Shown here in pieces: positions 52,528 through 64,000 of a stretch of 64,000 nucleotides of DNA. The notes beneath the pieces were generated by a model that made no database searches, was not told the origin of the DNA, and saw only the letters and a program-made list of their open reading frames with translations. Within the stretch, counting starts at the first letter, position 1. Each line of letters begins with the position of its first letter. Source of the stretch: Magnaporthiopsis rhizophila (taxonomy: Eukaryota; Ascomycota; Sordariomycetes; Magnaporthales; Magnaporthaceae); NCBI GenBank assembly GCA_003049465.1, contig PYSS01000059.1, positions 1-64,000 of the forward strand, in the 5' to 3' direction. Position numbers and translations under genes: made by a program.

Positions 52528-55500
52528 ATGGCGGCAAGCAACAGCATCGCAAGCAGCGCCCCCGATCAGCGCCAGCTGCGCCTTATCGCTGCCGCCGCCC
52601 AGGCAAACGACGCGCGAATACGAGACATCCTTGCCGAGGAGCCCCACGGCTGGTCCTCCACCGCCGATCGCGACGCGCTGCGCCAGTCGCTTCAGAAGGT
52701 CGCCGCCCGCGGCCGTCTCGACCTCGTGCGCCTCCTGCTCTCCCACGGCGCCGACCCGGACGCCAAGCCCGGCCGCGACAACGAGATCCCCGCCGTCTTC
52801 AAGGCCGCCGAGGGTGCCCACGCCGCCGTCGTCGCAGAGCTCCTCGCCAAGGGCGCCGACCCGGACTGGTCACACCCGCGCACCGGACAGACCGCCCTCT
52901 ACGTCGCCGCCGCCAGAGGCCACAATGAGGTCGTCAAGGCCCTGCTCGAGGGCGGCGCCGCCGTCGACGGTCCGCGAAAAGACACCAGGGAGAGCGACAA
53001 GCTCGATGGGCGCACGCCGCTTCTGTACCTCGCGTCGGAGAAGAAGGCGGACAAGTGGAACGTCGATACCCTCAGACTGCTCGTCGACGCCGGCGCCAGC
53101 CTCGAGGCCAGGGACCGGAACGGTCGCACCTCGCTGCTTTGGGCCGCCACGACGGGCAATCTCAGGCTCATGGACGCCCTCCTCTGCGGCACCCTGGGCC
53201 AGGGCGCAGACCCGGGCGCCACCAACAACCGCGGCCGCACGGCGCTGCACCTGGCGGCGGAGCAGAACCACGAGGACATGGTGCGCCTGCTCCTGCGCTG
53301 GGGCGCCGACCCGTCCGCGGCCAGCGACGGCGGCTGGACGGCGCTGCACAACGCCGCCCAGGCCGGCAACGTCGGCGTCGTCGCGCTCCTGCTCGACCAC
53401 GGCGCCGCCGTCAACGCCGTTCTCAGCAACGGCATGACCCCGATGCACTGGGCCGCCTTCAACGGCCACGAGGCCGCCGTGGCCCTCCTCCTGACGCGCC
53501 CCGAGGCCGACCTGTCCATCAAGGACAGCTTCTACCGCACCCCGATGCTTTGTGCCGCCGAGAAGCACCACGCCGACGTCGTTCGCATGCTTTCGCCCAC
53601 GGGCGCTGCCGACAGACTGTCGCCCGCGGCCCGCGGCGCTTGTGAGCAGTTCGAGGCCACCGTCGTCGACTTTGGAGACTTTGCAAAGAAGCAGATGGTC
53701 TTTCGCCACTCGGTCTACGAGGTGCTCTACGGCGACAAGGTGCCTACCATCACCAAGCACATAAAATACGAGCCGTCCTTCAGGTGGATTCACCTGCCGG
53801 CCAATAACCTCGCCTGGGTCGAGACGCTCATAGCCAAGCACTTTGTCGAGAGCGGCCATCGCGACATCGAGGCCTACAAGTCACTTGAGAGGTGCTTCGA
53901 CCAGGAGCACTGCGGTCCTTTAGCCCACGACAACTTCATGCGCTTGTTCTCCCAGCGCATTCCCGCGTCCCAGCGTCTCCGCCCCGACAAGGACGAGAAA
54001 CCCCTGACGGCTCTCGCCGAAGAGTCCTCGGAAATGAGCACGACGGCGGCGGTGGCGAGCCTGTCCGGGAGCGATATAATCTCGCCCAAGAATTCTCCAC
54101 GGCCAGACAAGCAGTCGTTCCAGCCGCCAAACAAGGCCCTCGGTCGAACAGACACCGGCAGCAGCGCCGCCACCCCGCGGTCAGATGGAGGCAAGAAGAA
54201 GTCAAAGGCCGAGCAGTTGGCCGAGAGGCACCCCAAGAGCAGGAAACGGACCAACGGACCGCCCGGCAATGCCCCTGGTACCAAGCAGCGAACCATGGCC
54301 CAGACGGCCCCGTCTCTCCCCTGGGAGAACTCCAGACTTGTCGCGCCAAGCGGGAGCCTTGTGCTATTTGTGAGTCCACAAACCATCCCTGTCTGCCTGC
54401 TGCAGTGCGCCCTCGCTGGGTAAACCAAACTAACAGCAACAGATGCCATTTCTTCACTACGAGACGGACAAAAGTAGGAAAGACATGGCCAAGGTTATAG
54501 ACGAGGTGCACCGTGAACAGACCGAGGCCATGGACAAGACGCATGAGGAACAAATGGAGCTCCTGGGCCACGCGACGCCTGACGAACTGCTCATCCGCGG
54601 CTACCTCTGCCACAAGCCACCCCTACATCCCCGTCGGACCCTAGACCAATACTTTTATCACGGCATAGATACCACGCAGCGAGACGAAGACCAGGTCGTA
54701 TATCGATACTGCTTGAATAACGACAAGCCCCTCAAGGTCTTTATGGTGGACCAACTGTGGCTCTGGGTGATTAACCGAAATCTCATCATTACCTGCTTCC
54801 CTCAGCGCTGGGAGCAGCCCAAGCACGACCCGTTCAACGTCCTGGATGGCATCATTGAAGAGACAAATGCAAAGACGCGCCCGCCCGTGCAGTCGGTCTA
54901 CGACCTCGCGATGCTGATCACAAATCGCTGCGCCGGGCTGTTCGATCGGCACCGCATGGACGATCAGAACTACCAGTTCCTCGAGATGTTTGAGAGCTCC
55001 ATTGGACACGTCACCGACGAGGAGAGCAAGCTCTTTGTGCGCTTCAACCGCGCCTCGGAGTTGTCGGGCCGACTACGGCGCGAGCTGCTGAGGGAGGGCA
55101 CGAGCCTGCTGTCGGCACCAACCCGCCGCAGCCGCCAGGGCGAGAGCGGAGGAGAAGAAGACGACGACCGCGATCCGGCCGACGAGCTGCTCGAGATCGG
55201 CCACGAGACGGAGCTTCTGGCCGAGATCAAGGACATCCGAGATGAGCTCAACATCCTGGACACCGTCCTCGGCGGCCAGTACCAGCTGCTAAAGGATTTT
55301 GAGCAGCACGTCGAGGAGGAGCTCCGAGCGTCGACGGCTGCCGATCCGTCGGCGCGCCGGGCCACCGACATGTTTGTGGCAGAGTGCCGACGGCGGTCGG
55401 CCTATCAGGGTCGACTGCTCGAGACACGGCTCGGGGACATAGAGCGTATGGATCGGCAGGCTCAGAGCATCCTGTATTCGCTTACCAACCTGCTGGGTCA

Positions 55501-56498
55501 GTTTACGCTTCGCCCGACATTACCGAGATGCCGGCCCCGAGAGTAGGTAGACACGACCTTTTGTGCTTCCGATGCGCTAACAGAAACCTTCTCTCTCCCC
55601 AGATCTCAAGCAAAAGCATTCCAACGCTCTCGAAGCCCGGTTCGCGCGTGACCAGGCCGTCATCGCGGCCAAGCAAGGCCAGACGGTCATGGTCTTCACG
55701 CTCGTCACCATCTTGTTTCTGCCCATCAGCTTTATTGCCGCCTTCTTCGCCATCAACTTTGCCGAGTGGGGAACCGAGACGCTGACCATCCCGTACGTGG
55801 CCAAGTACATGTTCGGCGTCGGCCTGGGCATCTCCGTCCCTCTCATCATCATGGCCTTTACCATCACAGACATAATCGCTGCAGTCAAAGGCTTCTTCAT
55901 CAGCGTCCGCGACCGTATCGTTGAGTTTTATCGGTTGGCGACGGGCCAAAGCCGCAGGGGCAGGAAGGCTGAGTTGGATAGGAGGAAGAGCTTTGCATCG
56001 CAACGGAGCGGGAAGAGGGGCGACAACGGCGACGAGGACGGCCCGGTGCTCGGGGACAAAGCGACGGCGCGCATGTCCACATCGCGGCCACGGCCGTCCA
56101 TGACGGCGGCGGGCGGCGAGCACCGTCTCGCCACCGGCACGGGAGGGGGCAACCCCTGGCCGCCGAGCCGGCGCAGCTTCCACAGCGCCAGGGTGACGAC
56201 GCCGCCCTCGAGCGGCAGCCCGCGACATCACCACCTCCCGCCGCTGAGCGGCCTAGCGACGGCGGACCTGGACCAGGGCCAGCTGAGCGCCTACAGCCGG
56301 CGCGTGTCACCCACGTCGCCGCACCACCACCACCACCACCTCCAGCCGCCGCCGAGGTCGCGCGGGATCAGCGTCGGGAGCACAGGCGCGAGCATCTCGT
56401 GGGCTCCCGGGCGGCCTAGCTTTGAGCGGGCGGCGCGGTCGGGGTGGGATGACGGTGGGGATTTGGAAAAGGGGAGGCAAGATGAGCAGGTGCGGTAA
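52528..56498 (+). CDS. Ankyrin-repeat protein fused to a CorA-like metal-ion transporter domain
   Basis: 1263 residues from three exons: 52528-54369, 54443-55496 and 55603-56498, phase-consistent (GTGAGT and GTCAGT donors; GCTAAC branch in intron 2). Residues about 55-370 are ankyrin repeats (DLVRLLLSHGADPDA, TALHLAAEQNHEDMVRLLL, TALHNAAQAGNVGVVALLL). A middle region has FRWIHLPANNLAWVETLIAKHF, typical of CorA-like fungal proteins. A long charged helical part includes ELLEIGHETELLAEIKDIRDE. Two membrane helices at about 995-1020 (VMVFTLVTILFLPISFIAAF) and 1035-1060 (MFGVGLGISVPLIIMAFTI) form the CorA-type end, but the canonical Gly-Met-Asn is not seen: the loop reads INFAEWG. The disordered C-tail includes six His. 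Predicted plasma-membrane or vacuolar transporter or sensor; ion specificity cannot be claimed. Confidence 0.92.
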
Positions 56499-57710
56499 TG
56501 CATTGTGGATACATGGATAGAAATGTATAAAAAAAATGGAATATGTGTATGAGGGTAGGGATAATGTCGAGCGCCTTTTAGGGATTTCCGACAATGTTTT
56601 CACGACTACGGCAGGATATATGCATGGAGATTTATGGATAGTTAATATTTTGGTTTAAAGCGATTGATCATTTGACATGTTTCCGGCATGGGCACCAAGG
56701 AAGAGGCAAAACATGCGTTATAGTCTCTGACTCTTACCCTCTCCTGATAGTTCTTAAAGATAGATTAACTGCTAGGTCTATGCATGCGCCTCTACTCTGC
56801 AACACCGCGTCGGTCTTTGCCCTCTCCGTGGCTCGGGTAGCGTTTGTTCTTTCAAAGCCAAACACCAGCAGGCAGGTCGTTTACACACGTGGGGGGCTAC
56901 AACCACAGCTCCCACCGTGTGCTGCTGGCGGTGGTGCAAAGCCTGATAATCAAAGCCGCCTAGTTGTTTGGACAGTCGACAGGTTTCTCGGGAAGCCTGA
57001 AGTTTGGGGAAATTGCGAGTGTGAATGAATGCAGTTGTCTCGCGTCCACGCTACAGCTAGGTGCATAGGTAAGCAGGTAATTAATTAATTAAGAAGCCAA
57101 ATCCCGAACATCCCGCAACGAAAATCAAAGAGGAAGAAATGGAAATGGGAAAACTGAAAACGCCAAATCTTTCAAATCATAGCTCACCTGTGGAGCCTTT
57201 CCCTTGCATGAACCAGCTCGCCACTTTCTTTTTCCTCTTTCATCTTTTGGAAACTTGTCGAGTTTATCCATAAGAAGTTATTTCAAATCACCATTTTTAT
57301 AATCGGACCATTCAAATATGGTTTGATCCATTTTGAACAAACCGCTGCTTCACTCCTCCTCACCTGCGCTGCAGCCTTCGGATCCACCGCCTTCAAGCAC
57401 AATTGTCAAGTGAAAACTTTTGTGTGTATTTGCAAGATATCAAAGCGTACTAAAACGACATGCTCCCTTTTCCAGCGCGGATCCCAAACGGTTCCTCGTC
57501 GCGCCGCCGAGCCTGCCTCATAGTAACACTCATTGAAGAAAGGAGAGACAAGAAGAGAAAAACTTTGTGGTGACCCCATCCCATCCCCCCGGACATTACC
57601 ATCACCAACCCCCCGCTCATTCATCCATTCATTCTTTTTTTTTATCCCGTAACATGTTCGTGACTTCGGAGCTCATAGAGCTTTGTTCTTTTGACGAGGT
57701 TGGTGGCGGC
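56499..57710. other. Intergenic, relatively AT-rich
   Basis: About 1.2 kb with lower GC content than its surroundings, including TTAATTAATTAA (about 57080-57091). No gene or RNA supported. It lies between the 3' ends of two convergent genes. Confidence 0.5.
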
Positions 57711-58049
57711 CTAGTGGCACTGCGCGTTGCCCAGCTCGCCCCAGCAGCCGAGGTGGCAGTACAGCCGTGACTGGGGCTTGCCGCCCTCGATGGCGTACAG
57801 CACGTTCCACTCCTTGCCCTCGCAGGTGTCGGTGCGGCCGCAGTAGGCCTTGGCGATGTCGGCTTGCGAGAACCCTGAAAAGGTGAGAGGGCAGGTCTGG
57901 CGTTAGTCTTAAGCGGGGCATGAGGAGAAGGGGAGGGAGAAAGGAGACTCACGGGCAACGTTGACCAGATGGTGACCGCAGGAGAGGCCCGGCACGGCGA
58001 TGACCGAGACGACCGAGGCGAGGGTGGCGAGGACGAAGGAGGTCTTCAT
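57711..58049 (-). CDS. Small secreted cysteine-containing protein (86 aa)
   Basis: Exons 58049-57953 and 57874-57711 with a 78-bp intron (GTGAGT donor, TTTTCAG acceptor); 86 residues. Signal peptide MKTSFVLATLASVVSVIAVP. The mature part (about 67 residues) has six cysteines (LSCGHH, AYCGRTDTCEG, LYCHLGCWG, AQCH), enough for three disulfides. No known family is recognised. Size, cysteine content, signal peptide and a TATATAA promoter element (about 58196-58202) fit the general profile of fungal effectors or small antimicrobial-like proteins, but that is inference. The 5' leader is A/G-rich on the sense strand. Confidence 0.85.
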
Positions 58050-60339
58050 TTTGGGCGAGAGGGTTTGTGTGGTTGTGTATGAACCTTGTCGATGAAAGTC
58101 TTCGGTTGCGGGCTCTGGTGAGTGAGCGTGCAGAAGGCTGGAGGCTGGTGAGGAAGGGTTCGAGATGGAGGAAGAAGACGGGAGATGCGCCGGGTTATAT
58201 AGTTGAAAACCAGTCTCTTGACATTGCCGCCTGAACATGCTTTTTTGGCGCTGGACAGGGTCTAGAAGCAGAGAGGCAACGTTGCGGAGCATCTCGGGCT
58301 GCATTCAGACGCCGAGCAAGAAACAAACAAAAAAACGCTGTTGTCCAACGTCAAAGGGTAGCATTGAGGGCATTTCTGTTCAGCTGGCGGGACTGTGGAA
58401 CGCTTGGCAAGAGTCGTTGTCGGCTGAGAGCATGTGCGTACAGCAGACGTCGTGGTGTGCCTGATAATTATGGATCCAAATCCCCCATGTCGTTCCAATG
58501 GGCTGTTCTGGACACCAGCGGCCCCGCCCGTGTCCTCCCGTCAGCGGGGACCCATTGCTCTGAGCGCGGGCTCCAGTAGCCACGTCGCTGATATCCGTCT
58601 GCGGCAGGTGGAGCGATTGTGGGCAAGCTGAAGTCGCCCGCCAAGGGATTATTACGTTTCACCGACTGCTTAAGCGCAGCGGTGCATATATAAAAAACGG
58701 ACGAGCATTTTTAGGCAGCAGTCAAAGGGATTTATACGCATGGTCCGCTTTACAGCGTCGGCGGAAGCGTATTACCGGATGGGGATACGGCGAGTGAGAG
58801 GGATAGGCAGCAGGAATAAAAGACACGTGTGTGGTTCGGTTCGTGATGTCGGTGAAAGAGAATTGCCTTGTGGAGAGTGGGGAGTCGAGCGAGGAGTTGT
58901 GGCCACGGCTATTCATTAGGAGAAGGCCGAGCCGTATGATCCCTGGATATTTTGGGTGATTAGTAGGAACGAGCTATTTCTCTGCTGGAGAGATTCTTTC
59001 CATAAAGTCGAGAAAAAGCCCATGAGCTCCGCCGTTCTTCTTACACCCCCAGCCAGACACTGCCGCAGTCGCATCTCTGCAGAATTGGCGAGGAATAGCT
59101 TCAGTGAGCAATCAGATGTTCGGATAAAGAAGAGGAGAAGCCGGCCACACCTTGGATGACGCAGGACTTACCTGAAATGTGCGGATTCCAAGAAAGGCTG
59201 AATGCTCGGTTATCCATGTCACGAGAGCGGACATGTGATCGGCAAGCGTTCAGATATCTCAAGGCCTGTGACGGCCCCATGTTATGAGCCACCAAGGTTG
59301 GGCACCTACAACTGGCTCCGAGAACCGCCAGTCGAACACGGTCGTCGTATGCCGTGGCGGGTGTGGCCCGATTTGACCTGGGAAAGGTCCTTGCCTATGA
59401 AGGAAAAAAAAGGCAGTCGGCCAGCTGCGTGGTCTTCGGGGAACTGCAAGTCCAGAACACGGCCATCACCTTCCTGGCTGCCACTTTCGGTTCGCCACGA
59501 TGTTTTGCAGATCCAGCAGACCGCTCCGCCCACCTCCTGGTTCCGAAGCGGCTATGGCGAGGGTAATTCAGCCGGCGCGCGGTGTGACCCTAGTATGCTG
59601 GGATTGCCCGTGGCGGACGGGGACTGGGCGTGTGGTTCTTGGAGTGATAACTGGCTGTCGTGCCTGCTACGGGGTCTCGCAGTCATCCCTCTGCACGGCC
59701 CGGTACCACAAGCGGCCTACCTATTCGCCCATGTTGCCAACTAATTAGCGTGTGGGCTACCATACAAGGATAGGTGTGGAAGCAGGAGTTCGGGGGTGCT
59801 GGAGGAGAGCCAAATGGGACAACTCGCGAGCCTACATCCATCAATGCCGCCAGCGGGGTAATTAGAGGGAATTTCCGAGCCCCAAGTGTCATGGGAGGCG
59901 CGCTGTCGCTGGCCCAAATAAGGGGAATAATGAAGGAGCAGATGGCGATGTCGTCGAGATCCCGGCGGTGGTGTAAACACCGATCTCGTGTGGTGGCCAG
60001 GGACTTCAAGGCACGCCGGGAATTTCCTTAATTTCGGCGACATCGACAATGTCGATTTGACATTGGTGGTTCGGGTGGGGAGCCGAAAAAAATTGTCTGT
60101 ATCCGCTCCAATGGGGAATCAAGCAAGGCCAGGCGGAGAGACGCTTCAGTGACAGCCGGTCGGTTTGCCGAGCCGATGTCGTAAATGCGGCGGCCAACCA
60201 AGATGCGTATCCCCTTCGGATTGTCATCTCAGTGGCGGCGGGAAGCGGCGGTAATACGAAGCTTGATGGACTTTTGTGTCTTTTTGACGTATACGATACA
60301 GCGTGTTGGCTGTCCCCGTTCGAACCGGGTTCAGCATCA
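58050..60339. other. Long intergenic region, no supported gene
   Basis: About 2.3 kb. The first 160 bp are the promoter of the small secreted protein. A further TATATAAAA occurs at about 58685. A plus-strand ATG ORF at 59202-59744 (180 residues) shows no domain, signal peptide or compositional support, so I leave it uncalled. No repeats of note. Confidence 0.45.
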
Positions 60340-61210
60340 CTACTCCCAAAACCACCTCCCTGGCCCGCGATAGTCCGCGAGCGACTCCTTCTCCTCCTCG
60401 GAGAACCCGCCCCGTATCTGCTCCTCCCACGGATGCCTGAGGTCGACATTGCCCTTGCCGTCATTTGGCGGGCGGTCCTCATCTCTCGTGGCGATGTAAA
60501 GCTCCACGTTGTCTGCGTGCGTCTCCTCTCCTCCAAACCCGTTGAATATACCTGGCCGGCCCTCGGGCTCGTGGTAGCACGTGCCGCAAACGCTCGCTAC
60601 CGATAGCGTAGGTTCTAGCTGGAGGTCGAAACACGTCTCAGAGGGGACTGTGTTATCGTCGGCGGGATAGTAGGGGAGGCCTTTAGGGGCTTCCTTCCCG
60701 CTGCGAGCATACAACTCAGCCAAATAGTGGGGGTTTGAGCTGGCTCTCGCCTGTGCGAACATCTCGCTTGTAAATTCAAAGTCCCAATCCATCTTGTAGT
60801 CCCACTAGTCCCGGTAGTCGGCCGCGATCAGGGCGCGCGCCACGGCGGGGCGCATGGACGGCCTGCGGCGGGCTAGCTCGACATACGTCTCGGCGGCGGC
60901 GCGGGTAGGGTACCAGATCTGCCAGGGGAGCTGGTCGTCGGGAGGTTGGTCTGCCGAGATTCGCGAAAGATTGTTGCTCATGATGAAGCGTGCGTGAATG
61001 GTCTGGATGTAGTGCTTGATAGTGTCGACCGGCTGGTCATGGAGCACCCACCGCGCGAAGCCGGTGCTGTGGTGTTATGCCGCGCCTGACGCAGCAGTCC
61101 TCGTCGGGGCTAACGGGGACGGGCCGCCGGAGGCGCGCGTAGCGGTCGATGTCGCCGTGGTAGGCCGCCATCAGGATCAGCACGTCCTTGTCCCCCGCGG
61201 GCAGATCGCG
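60340..61210 (-). pseudogene. Unknown fungal protein, broken by a stop and a frameshift
   Basis: Minus-strand pieces in order: DKDVLILMAAYHGDIDRYAR (about 61195-61135), a segment ending near 61075, then after a frame change HSTGFARWVLHDQPVDTIK and IHARFIMSNNLSRIS, then LPWQIWYPTRAAAETY and RRPSMRPAVARALIAADYRD, an in-frame TAG at 60805-60807, and WDYKMDWDFEFTSEMF continuing to 60340. The continuity of sense across the stop shows that a single gene was interrupted. The end includes a Cys pair (VCGTCYHEP). I do not recognise the family; it resembles uncharacterised fungal proteins with an RYARLRRP and IHARFIM layout. The start is not found. Confidence 0.65.
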
Positions 61211-61239
61211 CGGGAGTGGGTTAGGAGGTTTTTCAGAAG

Positions 61240-64000
61240 GAGATGGAGGCTGCTAGCCGAGCTTCGGTACCCAACCTTGCTTGTCCTGATGCCTGCAGCG
61301 AACTTGGGCCCGACCCTGCCAAATGACCCGTCTTCTCTCATCCAGCGCGACTATCCGCCTGTAACGAGACCATGCTGCTTGATCTGGCCGTCTTTTCCGA
61401 CATAAGAGACAAGTACACGAAGACGGGCATTCGCGCCTGCACTGCCGACCTTTCGGAATCAAGTTCTGCGTCAATATCCAAGGCCAAACGAGATGCAGAC
61501 GCATGCGCCCCGGCCCTGCAAGCCCAGGCCACATCTGCCATTCGGGCCGCTCGCAAAAGCGCTTCTCCAAACCACCAGGGATCCGCAACGTCTGTCTCCG
61601 AGTTCGTCACGGCCGCCGGGCGCCAGATCTCCAACCACATTGGCCAAGTCAGGCCAGCCACTTGTGTCAACAACACAGTAAGCTTTGCGTATGCTGGGAA
61701 GGTCGCCATGGGCTTCTACGGAGGCTCACAGGCGCATCGCCAAGGCGTATCTTCCAAGCTTCTGGGTGCCTTTCTGGAGCACGTTCGAAAAGAAGGCATG
61801 CCGGACTCCCTCCTGGTTGAGCTCTGTGATAGAGACGCTGAGCGTGGCGCCGACTACATTGTCGGGATCGCGGCCAACTCAAATCTTGGCCTGCCCTCCG
61901 TGCAGAGCGCAGTGAAGCAGTGGAGCCAAGGGGCTTGCCTCACAGATTCTGGGGCAGGGTCCCTGACCGAGGTCTCGCTGCTTGTGCCCGCGCCCCAGGT
62001 CCAGGCCCCATCCAACAGCACCAACCAGACCAGCAACTGGGAAAGGAGCCTGACGTCATCCCGCCAGCGCCTCCAGGCACGAGCCGACTGTCGCACGGCC
62101 AAGGTGAACTCTGGAGATGGTTGCTGGGCGATTGCGCAGGCGTGCGGTGTGTCCCAGTCAGACCTGACGAGGTTCAATCCGCGGAGCAACTTTTGCGACA
62201 CCCTCATTGCAGGCGAGACCATCTGCTGCTCCCAGGGGACGCTGCCCGAAACGGCACCACCGCCCGACGCGGACGGCACCTGCAAGACGCAGACGGTCGT
62301 CGCCGGGGACTGTTGCGGTTCGCTGGCGTCCAAGTGCGGGATAAACCCCAACGACTTCACAAAGTACAACCCCAAAGACGGCATATGCGCAAATCTGATG
62401 GAAGGACAGCGTGTCTGCTGCGGCCGAGGAAACCTCCCGGACTTGCGGCCCAAGCAAAATGCCGACGGATCGTGCTTTGTGTACGAGACGGTCCAGGGCG
62501 ACTTTTGCAACTCGATCGTGGTACGGCACGGCCTGACGACGGACGAGCTGATGGAGATGAACAAGAAAACCTGGGGTTGGGCGGGCTGCTCGCCCCTGGG
62601 ACTAGGCGTCCGCATGTACCTCAGCTCGGGACGGCCACCCATGCCGGCCCCGATCCATAGTGCTATCTGCGGTCCACAGGTCCCCGGGACCCGGCATCCC
62701 GGCGATGGCCTCTCCCTCGCGAGCCTCAACCCCTGCCCTCTCAAAGCGTGCTGCAACACCTGGGGTCAATGTGGCACCACCAGCGAGTTCTGTACCGAGT
62801 ACGAGTCCCCGACGGGGGTGCCGGGCACGTCAGCGCCGGGCACCTCGGGCTGCATCTTCAACTGCGGCACCCATATCGTCCAGAGCACGCCACGCACCGA
62901 GAAGATCAACATTGCCTATTTCGAGTCGTGGAACGCAGACCGGAACTGCCTGAAGATGAATGTTGACCAGATCGACGCGACAAAGTACAGCCACATACAT
63001 TTCGCCTTTGTCGATATCACGCCCGGAGACTTCAGGATAGACGTCTCCAAGGCGCAGTACCAGTTCGAACTCTTCAAAGCCGTGAGGGGAGTTAAGAAGA
63101 TCATCTCTTTTGGTGGCTGGGAGTTCAGAAACAGCCCGGGGACCTACTACATCCTACGACAGGCCGTCAAACCGGAGAACAGGCCGGTGTTTCGCAAAAA
63201 CGTCGTGGACCTTGTGATGGAGCATGAGCTGGACGGGGTAGATCTGGACTGGGAGTACCCAGGGGTGAGCTCAAGGGCCTCTGAGCAATGCATAGGTATC
63301 CATAGAGGTGAGTGTAATTGGTAGGTGCCTATCTGCTAACGTTATTACCCTGTGAGCAGGCAAAAGATATTCTCGGAACGCCAGAGGGCGATCCGACGAC
63401 CGAGGGACCAGATTACGCCAGGACGCTGGCGCAACTGAGAGCCTTGCTGCCCCGGGACAAGAGCGTCTCCTTCGCGGCGCCAGCGTCTTACTGGTACCTG
63501 AGGAACTTTCCCGTCCAAAACATGGGCGCCATTGTCGACTACGTCCTCTACATGACCTACGACCTCCACGGCCAGTGGGACGCAGGCAACCAGTGGGCCT
63601 CGCCAGGATGCCCGGGCGGGAACTGCCTCCGCAACCACGTCAACATGACCGAGACGCTCAACGCGCTGTCCATGATCACCAAGGCGGGGGTGCCTTCGAA
63701 CAAGGTTGTGATGGGCGTCATCAGCTACGCGCGCTCGTTCCACATGTCGGAGCGCGGGTGCACCGGCGAGACGTGCACCTTCACCGGGGACCGGGCGACC
63801 TCGCACGCCAAAAAGGGCCGCTGCACCGACACGGCCGGCTACATCTCGAACGCGAAGCTGGACGAGATCATCAGTAGCAACAAGGGCGGCAACGTGCAGA
63901 CGTGGATGTCGCAGCTGACAAACTTCATCGTCTACGACGACCTCGAGTGGGCCGCGTATATGGACGACCACACCAAGATGCTGCGCGCCTCCCTGTACGG
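61240..64000 (+). CDS. LysM/GH18 chitinase (subgroup C type), 5' end interrupted, runs off window
   Basis: Modular chitinase of the killer-toxin-alpha-like subgroup C. Exon 1 runs to 63264, a 95-bp intron (63265-63359) falls right after the active site, and exon 2 continues past 64000. In order: a Cys-containing start (ACPDACSELGPDPA at about 61285), CNETMLLDLAVFSD, then LysM modules (about 62095-62640: DCRTAKVNSGDGCWAIAQ, VAGDCCGSLASKCGI, ETVQGDFCNSIVVRHGL), a CBM18-like chitin-binding motif (CCNTWGQCGTTSEFC), and the GH18 domain with the catalytic DGVDLDWEYPG (about 63232-63262) and MTYDLHGQWD. An in-frame TGA lies at 61324-61326, where the family usually has Trp. The next in-frame ATG (61372) lacks any signal peptide, and no signal-peptide exon was found upstream, so this copy may be inactive. 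Confidence 0.85.

Noticed and set aside
59202..59744. Plus-strand ATG ORF of 180 codons in the gene-poor region
   Set aside because: No domain, signal peptide, compositional bias or partner exon; overlapping ORFs in other frames are of similar length.

Overview
This window is nuclear DNA of a filamentous ascomycete (Pezizomycotina, most probably Sordariomycetes). Evidence: GC-rich coding sequence with many short introns (about 60-110 bp; GTRNGT donors, CTAAC-like branch sites, YAG acceptors), and typical fungal families: a Zn2Cys6 regulator, an Msy-type mechanosensitive channel, a rhodopsin-like/PTH11-like 7TM protein, an ankyrin-CorA fusion and a LysM-GH18 chitinase. No rRNA, CRISPR, plasmid, phage or bacterial operon structure is present, and I could support no tRNA.

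Layout. 0-2.5 kb: a subtilase interrupted by one frameshift. 3.2-6.8 kb: an unknown low-complexity protein and a single-pass membrane protein with a Cys-containing ectodomain. 8-14 kb: housekeeping genes (ER glucosidase II alpha, an 8-exon nucleoside diphosphate kinase, a DUF1279 mitochondrial protein). 14.4-15.5 kb: relict of an ankyrin/NACHT-type gene. 17.3-20 kb: MscS-like channel with an EF hand. 21.4-25.6 kb: a secreted repeat precursor with Kex2 sites (four nearly identical 189-bp units), a SET protein with a signal peptide, and an aldo-keto reductase. 26.2-42.4 kb: a carbohydrate-flavoured block with a broken sugar-acid dehydrogenase, a Zn2Cys6 regulator, a broken MFS sugar transporter, a BNR/Asp-box protein, a GH27 alpha-galactosidase, a flavocytochrome-b2-like dehydrogenase and a DHDPS-family aldolase. 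43-49 kb: secreted amidase, secreted Pro/Glu/Lys repeat protein, secreted S28 peptidase. 50-56.5 kb: 7TM protein and ankyrin-CorA fusion. 57.7-64 kb: an 86-residue secreted Cys-rich protein, a broken unknown gene, and a LysM/GH18 chitinase that runs off the right edge and has an in-frame stop near its 5' end.

How it fits together. No biosynthetic cluster is evident, but two themes stand out. First, the 26-42 kb block looks like a sugar/sugar-acid utilisation neighbourhood that is partly decayed. Second, secreted products are frequent (repeat precursor, SET protein, amidase, PEK-repeat protein, S28 peptidase, Cys-rich peptide, chitinase). The best candidate for something undescribed is the Kex2-type repeat precursor at 21391-22371, together with the decayed fifth repeat just after its stop. 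Six loci carry frameshifts or stops. Since several neighbouring genes of 0.9-3.8 kb coding length are intact, these may be true pseudogenes, but homopolymer errors must be excluded because the assembly has N gaps inside poly-G runs.
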